NCBI RefSeq assembly: GCF_034931045.1
Contig: NZ_JAYGHH010000008.1
Span: 62,001-126,000 of the forward strand
Direction of reading: 5' to 3'
Origin: Nodularia sp034931045
GTDB taxonomy: Bacteria > Cyanobacteriota > Cyanobacteriia > Cyanobacteriales > Nostocaceae
DNA length: 64,000 bases
Positions 59,178 to 64,000 of this stretch are shown one piece after another; within the stretch, counting starts at the first letter, position 1; each line of letters starts with the position of its first letter. Position numbers and translations under genes: made by a program. Under the pieces are notes generated by a model. That model was not told the DNA's origin, did no database searches, and saw only the letters and a program-made list of their open reading frames with translations.

Positions 59178-59936
59178 ATGGCAGGACACAGTAAATGGGC
59201 TAATATTAAGCGCCAGAAGGCGGTAGTAGATGCCAAAAAGGGCAAGACTTTCGCCCAGTTATCTAGGGCAATTATTATTGCTGCTAGAAGTGGTGTACCA
59301 GACCCAAATTTAAATTTTCAGCTACGTACAGCTATTGATAAGGCTAAGGCGGCTGATATTCCTAATGATAATATTGAACGGGCGATCGCTAAAGGAGCGG
59401 GAACTTTTGGCGGTGATGGTGCTAGTTTTGAGGCGATTCGCTATGAGGGTTATGGCCCTGGTGGTGTGGCTATTTTAATTGAAGCCCTGACAGATAATCG
59501 TAATCGCACGGCGGCTGATTTACGTGGGGCTTTTAGTAAATGTGGTGGAAATTTAGGTGAAACGGGTTGCGTTAGCTGGATGTTTGACCAAAAGGGTGTG
59601 TGTGTAGTTTCTGGGGTGGAGGATGAAGACCAGCTTCTAGAAGCGTCTCTGGAAGGTGGGGCGGAGTTTTATGAAATGACTGAGGATGATATGGCTGAGG
59701 TGTTTACTGAGATGTCGAATTTAGAGGTTCTCAGTCAGAGGTTGAGGGATAAGGGTTTTAAAGTTAATGATGCGGAGTTACGCTGGATTCCTGGCAATTA
59801 TATTGAAATTGTTGATTTTGAGCAAGGGCGATCGCTTCTCAAGTTAATTGATACCCTAGAGGGGTTGGATGATGTCCAGAATGTGACTGCTAATTTTGAT
59901 ATGTCGGACAGTGTTTTGGAGTTGTTGATGGTTTAA
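59178..59936 (+). CDS. yebC: YebC/PmpR family regulatory protein
   Basis: 252 residues, full length for the family. The N-terminus MAGHSKWANIKRQKAVVDAK is diagnostic, followed by NIERAIAKG, YEGYGPGGVAILIE, DNRNRTAADLR and the C-terminal domain ending in NVTANFDM. Members of this family act as transcriptional regulators or as factors easing ribosome stalling on proline runs, in the cytoplasm. AAGGAAG lies 21 bases before ATG. Divergent from the lipoprotein gene. Confidence 0.95.
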   Translation: MAGHSKWANIKRQKAVVDAKKGKTFAQLSRAIIIAARSGVPDPNLNFQLRTAIDKAKAADIPNDNIERAIAKGAGTFGGDGASFEAIRYEGYGPGGVAILIEALTDNRNRTAADLRGAFSKCGGNLGETGCVSWMFDQKGVCVVSGVEDEDQLLEASLEGGAEFYEMTEDDMAEVFTEMSNLEVLSQRLRDKGFKVNDAELRWIPGNYIEIVDFEQGRSLLKLIDTLEGLDDVQNVTANFDMSDSVLELLMV

Positions 59937-60069
59937 GAGGAACGAACCGCAGAGGCGCAGAGGACGCTGAGGAAGAGTTTGAGAGAGTTTTGACAGGTGA
60001 AAAATTATCCGTGTTCATCTGCGTTCTTCTGTGATTGCTTCTACCAACTCTTCAGGCGATAAGAGATGA
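59937..60069 (+). repeat. Dispersed repeats between yebC and the nuclease remnant
   Basis: Contains CCGCAGAGGCGCAGAGGACG (59948-59967) and a TCTGCGTTCTTCTGTG form. I see no gene. With the remnant that follows, this fills the only stretch of more than 300 bases without an intact gene. Confidence 0.7.
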
Positions 60070-60231
60070 TTTTTTGGTAAGAAGTTTAATCAAGATCCAG
60101 ATAAAAATTGGACACAAAGCTCCTTGTTCAATGGAAAAGCAATTGGACTGATGAACATTGATGAGCTAGAAACAATAACTGGGTATGATTTCCTGTCAAA
60201 TATTCCTACTGAGATTCAGAAAGTGATATAA
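60070..60231 (+). pseudogene. C-terminal remnant of a DNA/RNA non-specific endonuclease (NucA-like)
   Basis: The frame is open from 60070 to the stop at 60229-60231 and reads, in part, FNQDPDKNWTQSSLFNGKA, GLMNIDELETITGYDFL and SNIPTEIQKVI. This is the C-terminus of cyanobacterial NucA-type secreted nucleases, which end with a similar TGYDFLSN...PxxxQ block. The catalytic DRGH region is absent and an in-frame stop (60067-60069) closes the upstream side, so only the last 53 or so codons survive. Confidence 0.8.
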
Positions 60232-60239
60232 AGAAGAAT

Positions 60240-60770
60240 TTAAAAATCTCCCCAGTAGGGACCACGTTCGACAGTACCATCGGGCATAGTAGTATTCCAA
60301 ATCAAGTTTCCATAACCACAAATACTTTGTTTGGGAATAAGAGCATCTCGGAAACTGGTCTCAGCTAAAATAGCATATTCAAAACGATAACCGAAGTTGG
60401 CTCTATCGAAGTAAGCACAGTTAGCATTCATGTGGGTGAGGATAGTTCCCCTCAAATCAGCTTCGGTCAAATCAGCCCAACTCAAATTAATGGAGTACAT
60501 ATTGGCATCTCTGACGATAGCGCGTCTGAAACAAGCTTGTTCCAAAACAGCTCCGAACAAATTGCCTCCGCTCAGATCGGCCTCGGTAAAATCAGCCTTA
60601 TTCAAACAAGCTCCACTCAAATTAATTTCCTGCAAACACAACCCCCGCAAGTCGATTTCGTTTCCTTCGACATCGAACGGGGATTGAATCAACTTGATTC
60701 CCCTAAAGTCACGCTCCCCTTGGAGGTAGTGACCAACCAATTCTTCTGGAGTCATTTTCAAGACTATCAT
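60240..60770 (-). CDS. Pentapeptide-repeat protein
   Basis: 176 residues. The middle (about residues 38-140) is made of A(D/N)LxX-type pentapeptides such as INLSGACLNKADFTEADLSG, ADLTEADLRG and AYFDRANFG, which fold into a right-handed quadrilateral beta-helix. The N-terminus (MTPEELVGHYLQGERDFRG) is typical of small cyanobacterial members of this family. Biochemical role unknown. The ATG at 60755 (MTPEEL) is an alternative start. It ends nine bases after the nuclease remnant, tail to tail. Confidence 0.92.
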   Translation of the reverse strand: MIVLKMTPEELVGHYLQGERDFRGIKLIQSPFDVEGNEIDLRGLCLQEINLSGACLNKADFTEADLSGGNLFGAVLEQACFRRAIVRDANMYSINLSWADLTEADLRGTILTHMNANCAYFDRANFGYRFEYAILAETSFRDALIPKQSICGYGNLIWNTTMPDGTVERGPYWGDF

Positions 60771-60899
60771 TTTACTTCTAATTTCTTTTCCAATCTCAAA
60801 TATAGTGCTACTAATCCCATGTTTTTAAACGTAGGTTCCCCACACCCTCTGAACGAATTACGAATTACCTTAGCGAAGCGGGGCGTAGCCCATTACGAA
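60771..60899. repeat. Intergenic region with GAATTAC and CGAAGCGGGGCGTAGCC repeats
   Basis: Near 60852-60900 the unit ACGAATT occurs several times around TTAGCGAAGCGGGGCGTAGC, a dispersed cyanobacterial repeat. The last copy overlaps the stop codon of the ABC exporter. Confidence 0.65.
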
Positions 60900-62711
60900 T
60901 TATTTATAGCCGGCAGCTTGCAAATTAAACAATTTGGCGTAACGTCCCCCTGTCTGTAATAATTCCTCATGGGTTCCCTGTTCTGCAATTTTACCATCTT
61001 CGATAACTGCAATTTTATCAGCCATTCTCACTGTGGAGAAACGGTGAGAAATTAAAAAAACCATCTGATTTTGTGTCAGTGTGCGAAAATGATTGAAGAT
61101 ATCAAACTCGGCTTGAGCATCCATTGCTGATGTTGGTTCGTCTAATACTAAAATATCTGCTTTTGTTCGCATAAATGCACGGGATAAGGCGATTTTTTGC
61201 CACTGTCCCCCGGAAAGTTCTTGTCCACTCTTGAACCAACGCCCTAGTTGAGTTTGAAAGTTTTGGGGTAATCTCTCTATGAAGGGTTGCGCCATGCCTT
61301 TTTCGGCGGCTATTTCCCAGCGATGTTTATCTGCTAAATGTTCTACGTCCCCGACTCCAATATTCTCTCCGACTGTGAATTGATAACGCACAAAGTTCTG
61401 AAATATTACTCCAATACGTTGACGCAATACATCAACATCCCATTCTTGCAAGTCTAAACCATCTAAATAAATCCTTCCTGAATCTGGGGTATAAAGTCGA
61501 GTGAGTAATTTAATTAAGGTAGTTTTACCTGAACCATTTTCGCCAACAATTGCGAGTTTTTCTCCCGGTTTTAAATGTAGAGAAATATCTGTTAATGCAG
61601 GTTGCAAACTTCCAGGATAAGTAAATGATACGTTCTCAAAACAAACTCCATCTTCAGGGTTTATTCCTCTGGTTGCACTACCCCAAGATTTGGGAACTTC
61701 TTCTTCTAAAAAATCGTAAAGGTTGGATAAATATAAGTTGTCTTCATACATTCCGCCAATTGAAGTTAGGGCATTAGAAAATGTAGACTGTCCTTGACGA
61801 AACACCGTGAGATACATGGTCATATCTCCTAAAGAAATCCTCCCCATCGCTGTTTCAACGACTATCCAAGCATAAGCTAGGTAAAAAGCCGCCGTACTCA
61901 CTAAACTTAGGAGATATCCCCACAAACCCCGGCGCAAAGTTAAGTCTCTATCTTCACTATATAGTTGACGAAACAAATTGCGGTAACGTTCTAGCAGGGT
62001 TTCACCTAGTTGATAAAGTTTGACTTCTGTAGCATAGTCTTCTCTGGCTAGTAAGCTTTCTATATATTGCTGTTTACGACTTTCTGGCGCACGCCAACTA
62101 AATAAACGAAAGGCTTGTCCAGCAAATTTGGTTTCAGCAATAAAGGAGGGCATGGCAGCTAAAATTAAGACTATGACTGCCCAAGATGAGAAGTTTATTA
62201 ATAAAATGCCGTAGGTGACTAAGGAAAGGGCGTTTTGTACTAAGCCAAAGGTACGATTGACTAAAGACAGGGGACGCACTGAGGCTTCTCGCCTGGCGTT
62301 GGTGAGTTTGTCATAAAATTCGGAATCTTCAAATTGGCGTAAATCTAATGTCAGGGCTTTTTCTAATATCAGTATATTTACTTTTTGTCCTAGTAGCACC
62401 CGTAACAGCGATTGAGAAATAGAAATCCCCCGTTGACTACCTGCGAAGAGTGCGATCGCAACTGCTTCTAATCCTACATATAATAAAGGTTGAGAAATAT
62501 TACCGTTACCAACTTGAGAAGCTAAAACCACAGCATCCACAATTAACTTGCCAATGTAGGCGATCGCAGCTGGTAAAAGACCCGCAACTAAAGTTAAAGT
62601 AGCAAGAATAATGGTCAAAATCTGGCTAGTATTCCACACTAAGCCGATAGCCCGTCCGCTATAGCGAAAAACAGCCAATGACTGGCGCAGAGTGTTCCCT
62701 ATCTTTTTCAT
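60900..62711 (-). CDS. ABC exporter, fused permease and ATPase (MsbA/HlyB-like)
   Basis: 603 residues from ATG 62711 (MKKIGNTLRQS). The longer frame to 62795 would run into the divergent gene and is not used. The N-terminal half has about six membrane segments. The ATPase half has Walker A GENGSGKTT (near residue 390), the signature LSGGQ (near 498), Walker B ILVLDEPTS and the H-loop LISHR. It is a homodimeric exporter half-transporter in the inner membrane. The substrate is unknown; it is about 7 kb past the NRPS/PKS locus, with housekeeping genes between, so a link to that product is only a possibility. Confidence 0.93.
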   Translation of the reverse strand: MKKIGNTLRQSLAVFRYSGRAIGLVWNTSQILTIILATLTLVAGLLPAAIAYIGKLIVDAVVLASQVGNGNISQPLLYVGLEAVAIALFAGSQRGISISQSLLRVLLGQKVNILILEKALTLDLRQFEDSEFYDKLTNARREASVRPLSLVNRTFGLVQNALSLVTYGILLINFSSWAVIVLILAAMPSFIAETKFAGQAFRLFSWRAPESRKQQYIESLLAREDYATEVKLYQLGETLLERYRNLFRQLYSEDRDLTLRRGLWGYLLSLVSTAAFYLAYAWIVVETAMGRISLGDMTMYLTVFRQGQSTFSNALTSIGGMYEDNLYLSNLYDFLEEEVPKSWGSATRGINPEDGVCFENVSFTYPGSLQPALTDISLHLKPGEKLAIVGENGSGKTTLIKLLTRLYTPDSGRIYLDGLDLQEWDVDVLRQRIGVIFQNFVRYQFTVGENIGVGDVEHLADKHRWEIAAEKGMAQPFIERLPQNFQTQLGRWFKSGQELSGGQWQKIALSRAFMRTKADILVLDEPTSAMDAQAEFDIFNHFRTLTQNQMVFLISHRFSTVRMADKIAVIEDGKIAEQGTHEELLQTGGRYAKLFNLQAAGYK

Positions 62712-62741
62712 ACTTATTTTTATACTGATTCTTATAAAATT

Positions 62742-63533
62742 ATGAAAATTTGGCAAGTTGATTTTTATCGTAGTCCGGTGCAGGATACTGGACAAATTCT
62801 CTGGGAATTGTTGATTTGTGACGCAACTCGTAGTTTTGAATATACAGCCACCTGTCCCCAGTCAGCAGCCAACTCTCATTGGGTTGCGACTCAACTTCAG
62901 TTAGCAGCTGGCGATAACTTACCAGATATCATTCAGGTATTTCGTCCCCAGTCTTTGAGTTTAATTCAAGCAGCTGCAAACAACTTAGATATTGACGTTG
63001 AACCTACCCGCTACACTTTGGCGTTAAAACAGTGGTTAGAAGAAAAGCAATATCCCTTAGCCTTGGATAAACCACCCCCAACACCATTACCCGAAAATCT
63101 CTGGGGGAAAGAGTGGCGATTTGCTACCCTCTCAGCCGGCGAACTCGCGGATGTGTTTGCACAACGCCCGATACCGATTGTATCTATACCAGAGTTTTTG
63201 AAACCGATAAATCTGGGTTTAGCATCTACAGTCCCTGTCCCTGGTGTCATTATCTATGGTGGCAGAAAATCGATGTATTTAGCGCGATGGTTAGAAGAAG
63301 CACAGCCAGTTGCGTTAAATTACATAGCTGGCGAACCAAATGGTTTAATATTAGAAGCTGGTTTAGTTGATAGGTGGATAGTGGCGACATTTGAAGATAC
63401 CGATGTTGCATCTGCTGCAAAATTTTATCAACAGCGTCAACAACAAAGCCAAGGATTGCATTTTTTATTAGTCCAACCCGATGATTCCGGGATGACTTAT
63501 ACAGGCTTTTGGTTATTAAGGGCAGAAAATTAG
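62742..63533 (+). CDS. Tab2/Atab2-like RNA-binding protein (DUF1092)
   Basis: 263 residues. The start MKIWQVDFYRSPVQDTGQ, the middle LALKQWLEEKQYPLALD followed by PLPENLWGKEWRFATLSAGEL, and the end GFWLLRAEN match the Tab2/Atab2 family. In plants and green algae these A/U-rich RNA-binding proteins are needed for translation of photosystem mRNAs; cyanobacterial members are cytoplasmic and presumably similar. Divergent from the ABC exporter, with a 30-base spacer that must hold both start regions. Confidence 0.85.
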   Translation: MKIWQVDFYRSPVQDTGQILWELLICDATRSFEYTATCPQSAANSHWVATQLQLAAGDNLPDIIQVFRPQSLSLIQAAANNLDIDVEPTRYTLALKQWLEEKQYPLALDKPPPTPLPENLWGKEWRFATLSAGELADVFAQRPIPIVSIPEFLKPINLGLASTVPVPGVIIYGGRKSMYLARWLEEAQPVALNYIAGEPNGLILEAGLVDRWIVATFEDTDVASAAKFYQQRQQQSQGLHFLLVQPDDSGMTYTGFWLLRAEN

Positions 63534-63545
63534 TTCTAGAATTTG

Positions 63546-64000
63546 TTAGATAACTAATTCCTCAATCTTCTCTGTTTTTGATTGAGAATAAGACAACATT
63601 TTCACTAACACTTCTTCAGCAACAGCTTTAACTACATTAATGCTTACTGAATTTCCTAGTTGATGGTAAGCTTTATCATCATTGGGATGAAGTAGAAAAC
63701 TATCTGGAAAACCTTGTAACCTTGCTGCTTCACGGGGCGTTAGTCGCCGCACTCGCTGATTATGATACACCCCTAATCTATTGGCATCACTGGCAACTAA
63801 TGTTACTGAAATTTTATTTGGGTCTACAAATTTATAAACTTCAAATGAAAAATTACCCGATAAAGGTTTATATTTTCCATTAATTAGTTTAAGATATTTC
63901 TTGGCAACTAGTGAATTTAAAATTTCTCCCAGATGAGGATAATCACAAAAACTAGCTATTTGTTCCTGAGTTAATAACTTACCATCTTGTTCGCAACCGA
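63546..64000 (-). CDS. C5 cytosine DNA methyltransferase, C-terminal part (start outside window)
   Basis: The frame is open from the stop at 63546 to the window end, so the gene continues beyond it and GTG 63770 is internal. Motif IX (RRLTPREAARLQGFPDSF) and motif X (YHQLGNSVSINVV) are those of Dcm-type methyltransferases. The visible upstream segment (DGKLLTQEQIASF... VASDANRLGVYHN) is the target-recognition region. The target site cannot be read from sequence. The abundance of CGATCG in this genome makes a HIP1-core methylase one candidate. Confidence 0.88.
   Translation of the reverse strand, partial: GCEQDGKLLTQEQIASFCDYPHLGEILNSLVAKKYLKLINGKYKPLSGNFSFEVYKFVDPNKISVTLVASDANRLGVYHNQRVRRLTPREAARLQGFPDSFLLHPNDDKAYHQLGNSVSINVVKAVAEEVLVKMLSYSQSKTEKIEELVI

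Noticed and set aside
60432..60959. Frame of 175 codons opposite the pentapeptide-repeat gene
   Set aside because: Its repetitive Ser/Ile/Gln sequence is the mirror of the pentapeptide repeats and it runs into the ABC exporter.

Overview
The window is from a filamentous, probably heterocyst-forming cyanobacterium (Nostoc/Anabaena/Calothrix-like). The signs are many HIP1 octamers (GCGATCGC), heptameric short tandem repeats, the dispersed 'CCTCTGCGCCTCTGCGTGA' repeat family, a Tab2-type photosystem translation factor and cobalamin-dependent methionine synthase. Three runs of N (10989-11013, 24560-24627, 48529-48559) are assembly gaps. Each falls inside a gene, and in each the reading frame changes across the gap, so the printed N counts cannot be exact if the genes are intact.

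Bases 1-53801 are one large plus-strand NRPS/PKS biosynthetic locus that starts upstream of the window. In order it encodes: C-A(Asn-like)-PCP-E; C-A(Gly)-PCP-C-A(Val)-PCP-E; C-A(Gly)-PCP; KS-AT-KR-ACP; C-A(Ala-like)-PCP-Cy-A(Cys)[nested Ox]-PCP; C-A(Gly)-PCP-C-A(Ala-like)-PCP-E; C-A(Ser)-PCP; TubC-C-A(unassigned)-PCP; a CmlA-like diiron hydroxylase + TubC docking + thioester reductase fusion; a SAM methyltransferase; an McyE-type aminotransferase; three unrecognised small proteins; and a second KS-AT-KR-ACP. Each protein ending in an E domain is followed by one starting with a C domain of the 'SPxQxGMLFH' type, which supports colinear assembly. The predicted chain is ...D-Asn-Gly-D-Val-Gly-(malonate C2 unit)-Ala-thiazole-Gly-D-Ala-Ser-X, probably released by reduction to an aldehyde because no thioesterase is seen. 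I cannot match this to a named product.

Bases 54041-64000 are ordinary genome: metH (minus), a sugar-ABC-type lipoprotein (minus), YebC/PmpR (plus), the tail of a decayed non-specific nuclease gene (plus), a pentapeptide-repeat protein (minus), an ABC exporter (minus), a Tab2-like protein (plus) and the C-terminus of a C5 DNA methyltransferase (minus, running off the window).

The most unusual features are (i) the CmlA-TubC-reductase fusion, whose putative metal ligands can be followed residue by residue, and (ii) the repeated insertion of short dispersed and tandem repeats, in frame, into the same surface loops of the megasynthase domains, with the same repeats forming the spacers directly before several start codons.
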